A DNA stretch of 64,000 bases from Phoma sp. XZ068 (GCA_004835665.1 RBKR01000020.1:868001-932000), one strand, 5' to 3'. Positions 33,785 through 46,075 are shown, counted from the first letter of the stretch. Notes: generated by a model not told the origin, from the letters alone. Made by a program: numbers and translations.

Positions 33785-34575
33785 GTAGTTACAAGCTGTT
33801 GTGAGCGGACCTGTGGTCTTGCAAGGAGGATGTAGTGTTTGCTATGAGGCGTTCAGGTGTTTGCAGAATAGCGCACTTAATGTTGCTGCCTGGAAGTTTA
33901 GATCGCACTGTACCCCATCAACAACGTGCACGAAGTCAACACCGTGCTTGGATCATCTTATCGTGTTGCTCATATTGGCGATGGTGTTGACATTGCTGGT
34001 ATTGACACGGTTGATTTAGACATTGTTGGTTTCGGAGCGCATTGTGAGGCAAGGCCGACTGGCGCGCTTTGCTTCCGGGATTGCCCTCGCACTGTTGCTG
34101 TATTCGTCGCGGGAAGACAGGGACCATGGCCTCTATGGAGATAACAATTTGTTTGGAGCTGATAATACGTATGGAACTCATGTGATGATTTGCAAACTAG
34201 AGCAAATCATGCAAACGGGCGTGGGGCAGCGGTGCCTGAATGGACAATGATGGCGAGGCGCGACTGCTCCGGCCGAACTAGCGGGGATCCCCGCGTCATG
34301 GTGGGGAAGCTTGAAAGCTTAGGAAGTCGCGAAGCTGCACAAGCAGAGCCGCAACAACGCTCCACTTTACCTTGACCTTCACCGTTACGCCTGCAGCCGC
34401 CACCTTTGATGCCACAACATATCTCGTTACCGGCGTACACCAGATCGACGCTATTATACACGCCTCCGTGATCCAGACATTGGAGCCTCCTCGCCTATTT
34501 CCATGGTTTGCAGGACGAGACGCACTCGGCAGAGATCCAACAGCAGACGGAGGTCTTGCTCTTGCACTGCCCGCT
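33785..34575. other. Divergent intergenic region, no gene seen
   Basis: This lies between the F-box-like gene and the large F-box gene, which point away from each other. No coding region is supported. Confidence 0.4.
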
Positions 34576-37500
34576 ATGGCTGAGAACGGCAGCGCGCCTT
34601 CGTCGCACGAGCAGAGCAATGGCCGGCGAAGAACGCTGAGAAGCCACCGAAACCGTGGGGAAGGCGGTGGAAGCGACGGCGAGGCAGCAAACACTTCTAC
34701 TCCGGTATGTGTGACGCAATCCACGCGTTCAACCAAGAAATGAGCTGTGATAAGATACTTGAATCAGTAGTTCATGTTTTCAACTGGCTACCTTCCGCCT
34801 ACAGTATGCAAGACTAACGATACCAGCGCCCGCAGCCTCTACGCCGCCGCAGTACAAGGCCACGCCTCGAGCCATCCTCCACTGACGTCGTCGACTCGAT
34901 AGTGTCTACGGAGGCTGCAATCACCGCCGATACCAATAATACTCTCCACTTTGATCCCTCTTCTCGCGGCCACGATCCGAGATTCACCCTGTTTTCACGC
35001 GGCTTTCAACCAAGGAGAGGTACAGACTCAGCTGTGGGCTCCCCTTCTCGCAGGAACCTTTCACCCGTACGGGGCGCATTCAATAGAGACGTTGCGTCTG
35101 GCCTGTCTCCTTACGAGATTGACCTTTCGATGGCATTAGAAGACGGTCTACTCGAGGACAACCTACTACACAACCGTACCTTCAACCCTCTGCGTCGTGC
35201 GCACCTACGAAATTACGCGTCAGCAGCACACTCGGACATGTCAACACCACAACGACTACAGCCGGATACTGACTTTACCGTATACCCTGTCGAAGACTTT
35301 GACAGCTACAGCTCTGATCATGCGATTACTACCAATACGTATGAGCGCTTGACAACCATCCCAGCAGATTCTTTCGCTCGGTCATATCACACAATTCCTG
35401 GACCATCGAAACGATCAAGAGACAAGTTCGAGGATGGGCATGGGAAAGACCTACTCGGCACGCTCAAAAGACATGGTGCGGTGACTGCGATGCAATATCA
35501 CAGCGCAGAACCAGACCCTGAGGCGAATGATATCTGGCCTAATTTTCGCAGCACCGCGAAGCTTCCCGCTCATTACTCGATACTCCATGTGAGCCAGAAC
35601 ACACCGGAAATCAACGCTTCCAACGTACGACCACATGTTGCTCTCCAGAACAGGTACGATCTTCGAGGACAATCATGCGTAATCGGCGAAACCACCCCCA
35701 AAGCAACAACTTCACGTATCCCAGTTACGCCCAGTAAATGGCGCCCTTTGTGGCAACTTCCAGTAGAACTTGTGGAGCAGATCATCGAACATCTCAACAG
35801 AGATGACATCAAATCACTCCGTCTGGTAAGCCGTGAGTTGAACGAATATACTTCTCAGGCTGCATTCAAGACAGTCGTAGTTCCCTTTAACACCGAGATC
35901 TACGGCATGCTTGGACAAGAACCAAAGCCTGATCGGAAAGGCAAGAAACGGGCCAAGATCAGCAGACCAGAATACTGGTGGAAGAACGCCAATGGCGATG
36001 AGGTGTACAACGGTCACGGTCTTGACGTCTTTCGCGGCTTTGGCAGACACATCCTCAGGTATGGGATGAGCTTCGAAGTAAGCGAGGACTCCCTGTCCGC
36101 CCCTCCCCTGAAGTCAGTCACGGAACAGAAGACCAGTTTCTGGGGAAACTACGAATGGCCGTTTGAGGAGTATCGGCGGTTCGATGCTGTTGCTGGTCTC
36201 GAGTCTGCAGCTGACGAAACGCCGCGTATGAAAACGGCCTTTTCAGAGCTCACCAAGGTCAACGAACTCGCACTCTCTATCGACAGTGGCCTTGGGTGGT
36301 TGAACGGTCCAGATCGGTCTATTCGCGCACGCATCTTGCAAACACCACCTAGTATATTCGGATCTCACCGCCATGTCCCAGACCGGCGCACGCAAGCCCA
36401 ACACGAGCTGTGGGACCACATCGAAACTATGCATGCTCTCGCAGGGGAAGATGTGCGCACTGCATCGCTCTACAGACTGGAAGGCGCACGTCCTATGATC
36501 AGGGCGCGAGAAAACAGTCTGCTGGCTGCGGCCCAACCATGCCTGCCATTTATGGACTCTCACATTCCACAAGAAGCTACACCTCACGACGTTGCTGACT
36601 CTGTCCTTTCACAACCACTCGAGATTTCCGATTTGCTCGATCGCCATGTTTTCGGGTCCCCTTCTGTCAATGCCGGCGTACTGTTTACCAGCACAACGCT
36701 GCAACACAATGACGCCGCGCAGGTCTTGAGCCCTATTGTACCCGCAACTCTGTCCAAGGCACAGAAAGAATGGCTCCTCGAAACAGAATGGGCTCAGCGC
36801 GCATTCATGTCCTCTTACATGCTGTCCGTTATCGACAACCGGGCCACTTTTGAATCAATACATACGTTCAATGTCTCTAGCCTTTCTGACCGCTACATAT
36901 CTGTGCTGAATCGTGCAGACTTCTGGGATGCGCTACCGAACTTACGAAATGTTACTTTGATGGTTGTTCCGGGCTGGAGGACAGTGGAAAAGGATGAAGC
37001 AGGCTTTGTGGATACGCCGAGAGTGGATCCAACAAGTCAAGTTGACACTTTTGTTGGGCTCCTACAAGCTCAGGTGGCTTCACGAGCCAAGATCACCAAA
37101 TTGACGATTGGATTCACTGCTGGTGGAGAGCATGCAGAGGGACTGCACGCAAGAAACAAGCTCCTGATGCCGGCACCACTGTTGACGCTTAGAGCTCGAA
37201 TGCATGCGGATCCAACCCTCCCGCCCATTGAGACAGCTACAGTACAAGACGCCAACATACTCCAAGAAGCCCTGCTGCGCTTCCCGTACTTGGAAGAACT
37301 CACATTGCGCAATTGTTGGATCACACCATCCTCACTCCTACAGTTTGTTAAGCTTCACGATGGTCGTCCTCTAAAACATCTCACTCTAGACTCTGTCTCA
37401 TTGACAGCTATCCTTCGGCCCAACGGAAATGCGCAAGCTGCACAAGCTGGTCAACAACCCGTTCCTCAGAACGCTGCCGTCGCCCAGCAAATGGCTGGGG

Positions 37501-38417
37501 CTTTATGGGCCCACGCCAACAACCATGCCGGTGGAAATGCAATTCCAGGGAACCACGTACCGGCGAACAATCAAGTACTGAACATGTATATCCAGGCACT
37601 GATTATCCAGCTCCAGACTATGCAAACCAATGCGGGTGGCGCGCAGCAACAGCACCATATTCATGCTCTGCAGGCTCAGCTGCAACAGCAATTGCAGAAC
37701 GCCCAAGCCCCGAACATACAGCAACCACAAGGGCCACCAATCCACTTAGCGCAGAGCCTGGCGCAGAACCAGCACGCTCATCAACAGCAAAACTTTGCTC
37801 AGATGACGCATCTCAACCAGCTTGCGACTCAGGTCAACTTCTTGCAACACGCAATGGCAAATCAAAACGCTCCTGCCGCTGCTCCCACGAACTTGCCCAC
37901 TGGAAACGTCAACTCCGTCCTCCACGCACGACCTCGCGAAGGCTCATGGATGGACATTATTGACCAAATTTCGCCCGGCACCAACCTCTCGGACTTTGAC
38001 GCCCCAGTCTCTCAAGCTGACCGCAACCGCACCACTTCGCTTACGTCAATTTCGTTCATTTCCTGCGGCTACGCAAAGCTACCTCACTTTGGCGTCGCCG
38101 TCGACCAAACCACCGTAGAAGCAGCGAATGGCTTCGCAGCCCATCTGCGCAGCCCGGTCTTTACGAAGCGCTACAACGCGCTCTCGCCAGCGATGATGAA
38201 CTCCAAATGGCCATATCTTGGTGAGATCGTGCAGGAAGTTGACCTCGGCGAATTCGCAGCGCTGGACGCGGGGTGGAATCTGCGGCACGGATGGGAGGAT
38301 GTCGAGGCAGCAAGAGCTGTGGAATTCGATGGGCTTCTAAGTGGTGGAACAGGCAGGTTCACTGGCAACGTGAGACGTTCGGATAGGGTTGCTACTGAGG
38401 CGGGCCCTTTGAGTTAA
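34576..38417 (+). CDS. Large F-box protein with Gln/Asn/Ala-rich region
   Basis: Exons 34576-34704 and 34827-38417 around a 122-nt intron encode 1,239 residues. The intron falls after ANTSTP, and exon 2 opens with a basic RPQPLRRRSTRPRLEP. The F-box lies near residue 350 (PLWQLPVELVEQIIEHLNRD, SLRLVSRELNEYTSQ) and is followed by TVVVPFNTEIYGMLGQ. A leucine-rich-like region appears at about residues 800-880 (LEELTLRNCWITPSSLLQF, LKHLTLDSVSLTAILR). Then comes a low-complexity stretch at about 890-1070 rich in Gln, Asn, His and Ala. The C-terminus is ordered again. It probably recruits substrates to an SCF ligase, as F-box and leucine-rich segments imply. The first exon is inferred from splice phase and ATG and could be longer. 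Confidence 0.85.
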
Positions 38418-39475
38418 TGGTGCTGCTGACGTTCCGTCGTGCTCTTCCTGTTTCTCCAAATTAACGTTGTAGGGCCGCAGCAGGCCTTGATGAAGTAATT
38501 CTGGCATCACCTTATCTTGTTAGCAGCATGTAGGCATTGACTTAAGGTTCACGGTAGATGGAATGAAGCGGCTGTGGCAGCAGCTGCTGTGGGGACCGTA
38601 GCTAACGCCCAGATCTGATTTGATCGTGCCATACGCCTCCTCGTCAGCGACCTTCAAGGTTCCTGATATACAAAGACAGACGGGCATGTAATAGCATAAT
38701 GTATATCAAAGAGCAACTTTTGCAAAACGAAGAATTCTGCAAACCCCAATCCAATTTATTCAAAACACGTGCAAGTTCTACTTTTGATGAGGAAATGTTT
38801 TTTGATTCCACTACATATCCAAATAACACTAACAACATTTATTACCTTCCTCTTCCTCTTCCTCTCCCAACGACCCGCCTCACTTTACTCACTACACCCA
38901 GTCGACTTGCTCACCAGATACAACATTTCGGCTTAATCAACATAACCACCGTCTTTTCTCGCCGCCCATGTCCCTCCTTTCCAGTTCTCGTCCATGCCTC
39001 TAACGGGGTAGTCATCTCCCGGCGACACTCCAGGCGTTCACGTATACCACGCAGATTCAAGTCGAGTTCGGATTTATCACTGACCGCTGTGCACGCAGTC
39101 ATAACGGGGGAGACGGAAGTGAAATAGCCTGTATGCGTGAGCTAATTCCCTTTTCACCAAGTGTGTCCATTGAGCGTAGCATGTGCTGTGATATCACGGA
39201 TGGTTTTGACAACAGGCTTGGCTTCATATTGCCCTGGTGTTAAGACGGTGAGATAGAGGAGTAGTTCAGAAAAGATATGAGATATGGGGATGTATTATTA
39301 GTGTAGGTGTAGCAGATGGGTATATCGCGAAAATGACTAGGACTTGGCATAGTCGCCGGGCTAGGAAAAGAAGGAGGACGTGGAGGCAGTCATCCACCCA
39401 TCTCAGGGACATGTAAAACCTAGGAAAGAGAAAATAAAAGGGACAGACACCGATACGCAATGGTGAACCCCGGAT
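38418..39475. other. Intergenic between convergent genes, no gene seen
   Basis: This contains a CT-rich tract (about 38845-38875, CTTCCTCTTCCT units). An open stretch at 38699-39127 lacks any motif. Confidence 0.4.
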
Positions 39476-41194
39476 TTACTCCACGCACTCCCCTTGCGAT
39501 AATAACCACCTCCTAAACGCCCGTGCTTTACTCCCCGCCTTAAGACGCTCCTCGGAATCCCTATGGCTCGCATTCTTAAACGCCTCGACGACCACCACCG
39601 TCGGCGCCTCGTCGAGCGTATTAAAAGGGATCGAGTCTACGAATTGCTGCAGTGAGACCGATCCGAGTTGGACTCGCGCCAGAGTGAAGTAATCGAAGTC
39701 TGAGATGTCGGCTGTGATGCGAGCGACGAGATTCCAGTCCTTGGGGCTTGACGATCTTTGACGCGCCATGAGTTGTTCGTTGGATGCGAGGATGGTGAAG
39801 GCGCGCATGATAGCTCGCTTTGATGTTGAGCCTAGGGAGGTCTCGAGGATTTCTAGAAAGCTGTGGAGGGAGGCTGTTCCGACGAATATGTGGCGGTGTT
39901 TGTACTGTAGCTCTGGCTCAATGTGGATGGCTGTAGGGGTTTCTTCAGGGTTGGTGGTCGGAGTAGGGACGCTCGAGGCAGATAGCTGAGGTTGGGTAGG
40001 TTGGTTTCCTCCGGCGTGAGAGATTGAGCGGATTGGAAGATTTATGGATACGTTGCGCCGTGGTATGCGGATAGGCTGGGGCGCATTTGACCGCATGGTG
40101 CTTGCTCTGAGCTCCAATAAACCACCATTGGTCTTACTGCGCGCTTGAAGCGTTGCTGATAGTCTTTTCCTCTTAACGATAGGCGTAGACTCGACCGAGA
40201 AGTTTCGAAGATGCTCAGAATGATGAGACTCGTTCGCTCCGCTAAATGCTTCTTCAGCGGTGTTGATAGGGAGACAACTCGGTGTATCAAATTCGGATTC
40301 CTCAGCGCCTTCGGTTGTATCGTCCATTCGATAGGCGGCCGACTCGCCAGACAACGGGGTTGAAGGACGCCAGACTGTGTTATTGGAGCCTGATGACTCG
40401 ATGTCGGATAACGGTGGCGCAAAGTCAGAGTCGATAGATCTATATCGCAGCCGACGGCCGTCAAACTGCGGTGCTTCGCTTGATATGCCTTCCCGATCTA
40501 TGAACCACCGATGCTCTTCGTGCTGGCATTTGGAGGCACGTGCATAATCGTTCCCCTCCGGTAGCCCGGCTTCTTCTGAGGGTGTGGCCGGTGGTGTCGG
40601 CTCTGCTCCTACGATAGCCGGTGATTCATTTTCACTGTGTTCTGTTTGTGATTGGGACCTGTTCGGGATTCCCGGTTCTTCAGAGGATGTAGTGGTTCCA
40701 CCGTTTCGATAGAGGAACGCATGCACTGAGCTAGTCCAGACCGGTTCTTGGTTTGTACTTAACCCGGCTGCATCATTTGTTAACGTGGGCATGTTGATCC
40801 CAGTACCAGTTGAGCTGTTATAGTTGTGTGTCCTAGTCGAAAGAAGTGTCGTTGCTCCTACACCAGCATCTTGCTCAGGCAGCCGAAACTCTGGCCCTGT
40901 CGTAGGAGCCTTCAGCCAGCGAATTCTCCGCTGGGGTCGTATCTCTTCCAATCTCAAACTCTCGCGCGCCTCACCTTGACTCCGCAGACTCGGCGCAAGG
41001 AAGGACTGCTCGCGACGCCTATACCCCTCCACCTGATCCAGTCGTCGCAGTAACTCGACAGCAATAGCACGGCGGGCGGCAGCTGGTTTGTGCATAATTA
41101 TCGTGAGCCACAACATCCAGATATGCAGTCTGACGGTGTGCAGAGCGACGGCGACGGCGATAAGCAGCGTAAACAAACGGTTGGCGCGTGGCAT
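39476..41194 (-). CDS. Membrane-anchored, largely disordered hypothetical protein
   Basis: A single minus-strand exon of 572 residues from the ATG at 41194. The beginning has one or two hydrophobic segments (LFTLLIAVAVALHTVRLHIW and MLWLTIIM), which could be a signal anchor. A basic helix follows (AAARRAIAVELLRRLDQVEG). The middle 300 residues are rich in Ser, Thr, Pro, Glu and Asn without predicted fold. The last ~130 residues look ordered (HIFVGTASLHSFLEILETSLG, SKRAIMRAFTILASNEQ, VSLQQFVDSIPFNTLDEAP). I do not recognise a family. The frame continues upstream for 94 codons without an ATG, so a spliced 5' exon is possible. Confidence 0.7.
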   Translation of the reverse strand: MPRANRLFTLLIAVAVALHTVRLHIWMLWLTIIMHKPAAARRAIAVELLRRLDQVEGYRRREQSFLAPSLRSQGEARESLRLEEIRPQRRIRWLKAPTTGPEFRLPEQDAGVGATTLLSTRTHNYNSSTGTGINMPTLTNDAAGLSTNQEPVWTSSVHAFLYRNGGTTTSSEEPGIPNRSQSQTEHSENESPAIVGAEPTPPATPSEEAGLPEGNDYARASKCQHEEHRWFIDREGISSEAPQFDGRRLRYRSIDSDFAPPLSDIESSGSNNTVWRPSTPLSGESAAYRMDDTTEGAEESEFDTPSCLPINTAEEAFSGANESHHSEHLRNFSVESTPIVKRKRLSATLQARSKTNGGLLELRASTMRSNAPQPIRIPRRNVSINLPIRSISHAGGNQPTQPQLSASSVPTPTTNPEETPTAIHIEPELQYKHRHIFVGTASLHSFLEILETSLGSTSKRAIMRAFTILASNEQLMARQRSSSPKDWNLVARITADISDFDYFTLARVQLGSVSLQQFVDSIPFNTLDEAPTVVVVEAFKNASHRDSEERLKAGSKARAFRRWLLSQGECVE

Positions 41195-41651
41195 GGCAAC
41201 AGGCGAGACCACTCCCTTCTGAACGTTGATGTTCAGAAGACGAGAGTGTTGCGCGCAATAATAGTATTGCACAGTGTGTGTGTCCACAGTGCCGTGCGCA
41301 CTGTGGTGTGGGAACTGGGGGTGAGAACCATGGTTCGGCTGTACCAGGTCGACGAGCGGAGCGTGGCTCGAGATAAGAGTAACTGCGAAGATTGTTTGCG
41401 AATGCGCCCAAATATTTTGTTTAGAGGATGATGACTGGTTGGGCGGAAGCTCCCGTTGGAATGTTGGTATTGCCACGTGGTGGATTCACCTATGGGAAGG
41501 GAGGAATGCAATGCCTGAACGGGCAAGGTGGTACTGGCTGCAGGGAGATAGATATCCAGTTGAGAGCCTAGTCACTGCTGTCACAGTCCATTGTGTGGGC
41601 TAGGTAGTAGCAAATGGTGCAGTTGAGATGTATTGTGTGTCTGAGATGCGA
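41195..41651. other. Intergenic, possible 5' exon of the neighbouring gene
   Basis: The minus-strand frame of the gene on the left remains open here to about 41476, but without a start codon. No other feature is seen. Confidence 0.3.
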
Positions 41652-42633
41652 TCATTCACCACCCCCACGCCCTCTGCCTCTCGCCATCCGGACGCTGTGA
41701 GGGATGAAGTGCAAGGCGGACATGCTCGAGGCCAACTTGTCGACGGGGTCAACATTAGTTGTTGTCGAGCCGAGTGCTGCTTGATCGTGGCTTCCACGGC
41801 CTCGCCCAGTACCTTGAGGATGGCTGAACCCACCGCGACCGCGCAGTCTGACTTGAGGAGATCTTGGTTCACGCCGTTCCTGGTGGTCTGCATGGCCTTC
41901 CCTATCATCCTGCACGATGTCCATGCCATCACCAGTAGCGCTCGCAAATGACTCTCCTCTCTGACGGCCAGATTTCGAGGCTGTGGAGTTGATGGTGCTT
42001 GACCGTCTTCGGTGAGTGGGCCGTAGCATACTATTCCTGCGATCGATGCCATCATTGATGATGAAGAAGTCATAATTCTTTGGGAACTGGTGCTTGTCTA
42101 TGCAGTGCATGCGACGCTTGGGTGCGGTGCTGCATAGACGATCGCATGTTGGGACAAGGCAGGCATACTGGGGATCAGTCAGTTCAACCGTCCTTGTTGT
42201 TTGCATTACAAGGAGTGTGGTGCAGTTGGGAGACATACACTTCTTGTGGCGTCTACTTCGTGACGTCAATTGGAAATGTGCAGAGATAATGACCTACCGT
42301 TTGTTCACCTCTGTCTCGTTTGGCAGCAAGGAAGGGATCATGGTTTTCTGAAATGTGCAAGTGGAGGATGTGCTCGTCAGGAAAGTTCTTCTGGCACTCG
42401 GAACATCTGTTCACGTGCGTCTTGTGGTAGTGGACGTCATAGTCTTCGAAGGAAGCAAATGCAAGGGGGTCGTGCGGGGGGAGCAAGCACTTCATGACGG
42501 CGGGGCGTGCAGGAGCGGTAGAGTCTTTGTCGAGGTGGACAAGCTTGACGTCGACCGACTGCTCGCGCGAGAAGGGAGAGCTGGGGTCTTCTGAAGACGA
42601 CAAAGAGTCTCGGCGTGAGCGTTTGCGTGCCAT
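41652..42633 (-). CDS. ZNF511-like C2H2 zinc-finger protein with RG-rich tail
   Basis: Minus-strand exons 42633-42298 and 42167-41652 flank a 130-nt intron (GTAGGT...CCCCAG) and encode 283 residues. Zinc-finger units are visible. The first spans MKCLLPP...DYDVHYHKTH, the second is CSECQKNFPDEHILHLHISENH, and the third is YACLVPTCDRLCSTAPKRRMHCIDKH. The pattern ENHDPF, followed by a linker, YxC and HQFPKNYDFF, matches the ZNF511 family found from fungi to animals. The C-terminus is rich in Arg and Gly (RLRGRGGF, GTGRGRGSHD, MARGRGRGGG), which suggests RNA binding. It is presumably nuclear, and the molecular role in fungi is unknown. The splice joins EQT to YACL exactly as in the family. Confidence 0.85.
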
Positions 42634-43222
42634 TACTATGTTGCTGTGGTTGAGGCTGAGAGGGTATGAAAGAGGGCAGTACCTTGTTCAGTGGTCCTCT
42701 GCAGAATTCAATCCAGTAATACAGCTCAGTCCAGCAATGCGCTCAATGCAGCTCAATCCAGCAATGCAGCTCAGTCCAGCTCAGTCCAGCTCAACGCATG
42801 GGGGTGCTGTGCAAGGCTGTGCAAGGCTGTGCTGGTGAGAGGTGATGTCTACGTGCAGGTGAGGTGTGCTGGAGTAGCAGTGCGTGCTAGTGCGGGATGG
42901 TCAGTACAGACTAGCGTGGTGGGGCGTGAAATCACACGAGTGGACCCTTGCAGTCGCGGCGCGGAAGTCAACGCTCGACTTCCTCGCACAACGCTGCCTG
43001 CCACCGCCCGCAGCCCGACATCGCCGCACTCTCAGACGCCCCCAGCGCGTCCCGGGTGCCCGTTTGCCGCCGACGCCCTCCCGCTCGCTGCCTGTCCTCA
43101 CCCCAGGGCATACCACGGCCTCTCAATGGAACACGCCCGCCACGACGAACGCCATCCCGTGCTCCGTGCCTTCGTCTGACCTCCCGGCCGACCGTGGGGT
43201 CACAGAGGAACTTCGCCGGCGC
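42634..43222. other. Divergent promoter region with short tandem repeats
   Basis: This is the shared upstream region of the zinc-finger gene and the EST1/SMG7 gene. It contains CAGCTCAGTCCAGCAATGC-like imperfect repeats at about 42718-42795 and GGCTGTGCAA repeats at about 42807-42834. Confidence 0.5.
42718..42834. repeat. Imperfect short tandem repeats
   Basis: Units such as CAGCTCAGTCCAG, CTCAATCCAGCAATG and AATGCAGCTCA recur at irregular spacing to about 42795. Near 42807-42834 comes a second family, GCTGTGCAAG, in about three copies. Confidence 0.6.
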
Positions 43223-45952
43223 ATGTCCCCGGACGGCATGGCCGCACACATTGAACAGCTAGACAGGTGCGCGCCGACTACGCACTCGCACTAGCAGGCC
43301 GCTGACGAGCAACAGGCGGGCCAGGGCGATCGAGCAGGGCCTCTACCAGCGCGCCGACGGCCAGGCATCGTGTGCTGAGCTGGCCGCGGTGCTCCAAGAG
43401 TGGGACACACCACGCCCACGCTGCGGCGAATGCTAACCGCCGCCAGGTACCGCGCCGCCTGCGAGACGCTGACCTTTGCCGACTTTGCCTATGCATCGGC
43501 CAACGAGGTCGAGCAGAAGCTCTGGACCGCCCACCTGAAGGTCAACACCGTCTTCCGGCAGGAGCATAAGATTGTGTGTAGAAAGTCGCTACGGCCACGG
43601 CCACCCACTGACTCCCCCCAGCTCAAGCGCTCCAAGGACCACGTCGTCGAAATCCGGAAATTCCAGAAGAACTACCTGCACTTCATCAAGGCCAGCCAGC
43701 GCCACTACCGCCACTACATCCTGAACCTCGACGCCCACTTCGACGGCATCCCCGAGCTGCGCAAGATTGCCCTGAAGTGGAAGGATGACGGTACGTGCTC
43801 GCTCCATCCCTCTACACCCGCTGCTCACACGACCCCAGCATCCAAGGCCTCCCCGCGCCCGCGCATCCCCGCCGCCCTCCGGAACCACGTCTTCCAGTCC
43901 TGCCACCAGACGCTGATCCACCTCGGCGATCTCTCCCGCTACCGCGAAACCGAGCTCGTCGACAAGGACAAGGAGCGCAACTGGGGCCCTGCCAAAGGCT
44001 ACTACGACCTCGCCGCCGAAATCTACCCCGACTCGGGCCACGCCCACAACCAGCTCGCCGTCGTCTCGCGCGAGGATGGCGACCACTTCCGCTCCGTCTA
44101 CCACCTCTACCGCTCGCTCGCCTGCAAGCTGCCCTATCCGCAGGCCCAGTCCAACCTCGAGACCGAGTTCCGCCGCATCATTGCAGCCTGGGACAAGGGC
44201 CAATTGATCAGCAACCACAAATCTGCCGATGGCAACACTGGCCGAGCCCTTGTCGCCTGGTTCGTCAGACTGCACAGCAAGATCTACAAGGGCGAGGAGT
44301 TTGCCGCGCACGACGAATTGGAAGGGGAGGTGCTCAGTCACCTCGCCATTGAGCTGAAGGAGCGCCCCTTGGACTCGATCCTGCCCAAGATCATTCTCAT
44401 CAACCTCGCAGCGGAATACTTTGCGACCGTACAGATGCAGGCAGCCAACCCGCCCGAGCACATTATGCGCACCTACTTCTACTTCCTCCGACTCAACGTC
44501 AAGACCTTCTTCATCCTCCTGCAAGTCCTGCAGCCCGAGCTCGAGCGCCTCTCCGAGGCAGACGACGTGACCCACCAGAACGGCGACAACGCACGACAGC
44601 TGTCCGACAAGATCACCGCCGTGGCCCGCCGCATCCTCCCTGGCCTCCGCCTGTACAGCACGTGGTTTGCACGCTATTGGCAGGTGCTCAACGCTAACAT
44701 CGCCGACACCCTGACCACCGTCGACGTGCAAGAGCTGTGGAAGGCATACGCCGCGACTCTGACCCTCTTGACTTCCAGCTTCCCGGTCGACCAACTGCCG
44801 CAGGAGAACTACATGCTGGAGGAGGACACCGACACCGTTGGCTTCCAGCCGCTGATGTCGCCGGACACCATGAAGGTGTGGTACAATGGCGAGGCTCTGA
44901 AGCCCAAGTGGACAGACATTGAAAGAAACCACCCGAACGTGGAGATGCTCATGCGCATCAAGGATCTGCTGATTGACGGCCTGCTTCTGACACAAAACGC
45001 AGACGCGCCATTGGATCTGGCTGGTACACGCTTCATCTACCGCGAGGAGGGCCTTCCTTCGGAGCTGCTTGCGAGCCCTCACACTCGCCTGGATGGCTCG
45101 CCCATCCTCTCGCCACGAGCTGTGGACATGCCGCTGTTCCCTTCCACCGCACCCATTTCGGACGACCAGAAGTCATACAGCGTTGCTGCGGCATCCGAGT
45201 CTGCCTCGACGACCGTTGCTAAGGACACGGCGATGCGGTCGATGGTGGATGATCTTGTTGGTGTTGATGATGGTTTGGACCCCCTGCCCGAGGAAGACGA
45301 GAACATGCCGCCAACACCCCCTGAGCAGACTTTCGAGGACACCGCCGTGGTCAACGATAACACCTACGCCCCAGCGCCGTTCTCGATCAGTGACTTGGTG
45401 AACTCGGTGAAGAACTACAAGCCGCTGTCACCGGCTCCTGGTGCCGCCATGCTCTCTTCTTCCATGCAGAGGACCGGCTCCACGTCGTCGATGCGTGGGC
45501 CTGCCCACTTACCCTCTCTTCCAGACGGACAGTGGAACCAGAACTCGATCTGGGCTACCGGAATGCACGGCTCGCCCAACCCGTCCTCGCCTGCGATGCA
45601 TGGTAATGGTTTCGATTCAAGACGATCACCGATGAACGGCATGGGCGCTTCCAACATGCCCGGTCACATTCGCGGCGGGTCTGCCAACTCGCAACTCAGC
45701 ACTGACGCTCCGACTCCGAGCAATGCCAGGGCTTCTCGACCCATTAGTGGTGGACTAGGAAGCGGCGCAGCCTGGGGCAACCCCAATGCTAGCAGCGGCA
45801 CATGGGGATCGTTTTCCGGCAACAGCTACAATGGTTTCCAAAACGGCTATGCTCACGACATGCACATGGCCAGCCCGCTGATGTTCAGCTCGTACCAAGA
45901 CAAGGCGCAGAGTTCGTGGGGCCGCACTCCCCCCAACGGCCAGGGCGGCTGA
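43223..45952 (+). CDS. EST1/SMG7-family protein (telomerase/NMD, 14-3-3-like TPR)
   Basis: Exons 43223-43266, 43316-43369, 43447-43573, 43622-43790 and 43839-45952 encode 835 residues. The N-terminal helical region (YRAACETLTFADFAYASAN, EQKLWTAHLKVNTVFR) and the FIKASQRHYRHYI...HFDGIPELRKIALKW block form the EST1 N-terminal domain. The following GDLSRYRETELVDKDKERNW, GYYDLAAEIYPDSGHAHNQL and SVYHLYRSLACKLPYP match the EST1 DNA/RNA-binding domain. The C-terminal third is disordered. The family binds phosphorylated UPF1 in nonsense-mediated decay or recruits telomerase. In filamentous fungi a single SMG7/EBS1-like protein is usual. Two introns (43574-43621 and 43791-43838) are 48 nt and stop-free, so unspliced transcripts stay in frame. 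The first two exons are small and inferred from phase and branch points, so the start is the least certain part. Confidence 0.85.
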
Positions 45953-46075
45953 TCGAACAAGGCTGTGGCCTTGATTGGCTACTTGCTCTTAGTTCTCCAT
46001 GGATGATCATCTAATGCCCACTCTCCCAGTACGGAGAGTGCTTACCGGCCGCTGTACGCTCGAACAAGGCTGTGG
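45953..46075. repeat. Direct repeat pair of 16 nt in a 3' region
   Basis: Two exact copies of TCGAACAAGGCTGTGG start 107 nt apart. The first begins right after the stop codon of the EST1/SMG7 gene. Confidence 0.5.

Noticed and set aside
38699..39127. Plus-strand open frame of 142 codons between two convergent genes
   Set aside because: Low-complexity Pro/Leu/Thr content with a CT-rich tract, no family and no splice context.
41195..41476. Upstream extension of the 39476-41194 protein
   Set aside because: The frame is open but has no ATG; only a GTG begins it, which nuclear fungal genes do not normally use.
43589..45082. Long open frame on the minus strand, about 497 codons
   Set aside because: It lies antisense to the EST1/SMG7 gene and is a mirror of GC-rich third positions, with no domain of its own.
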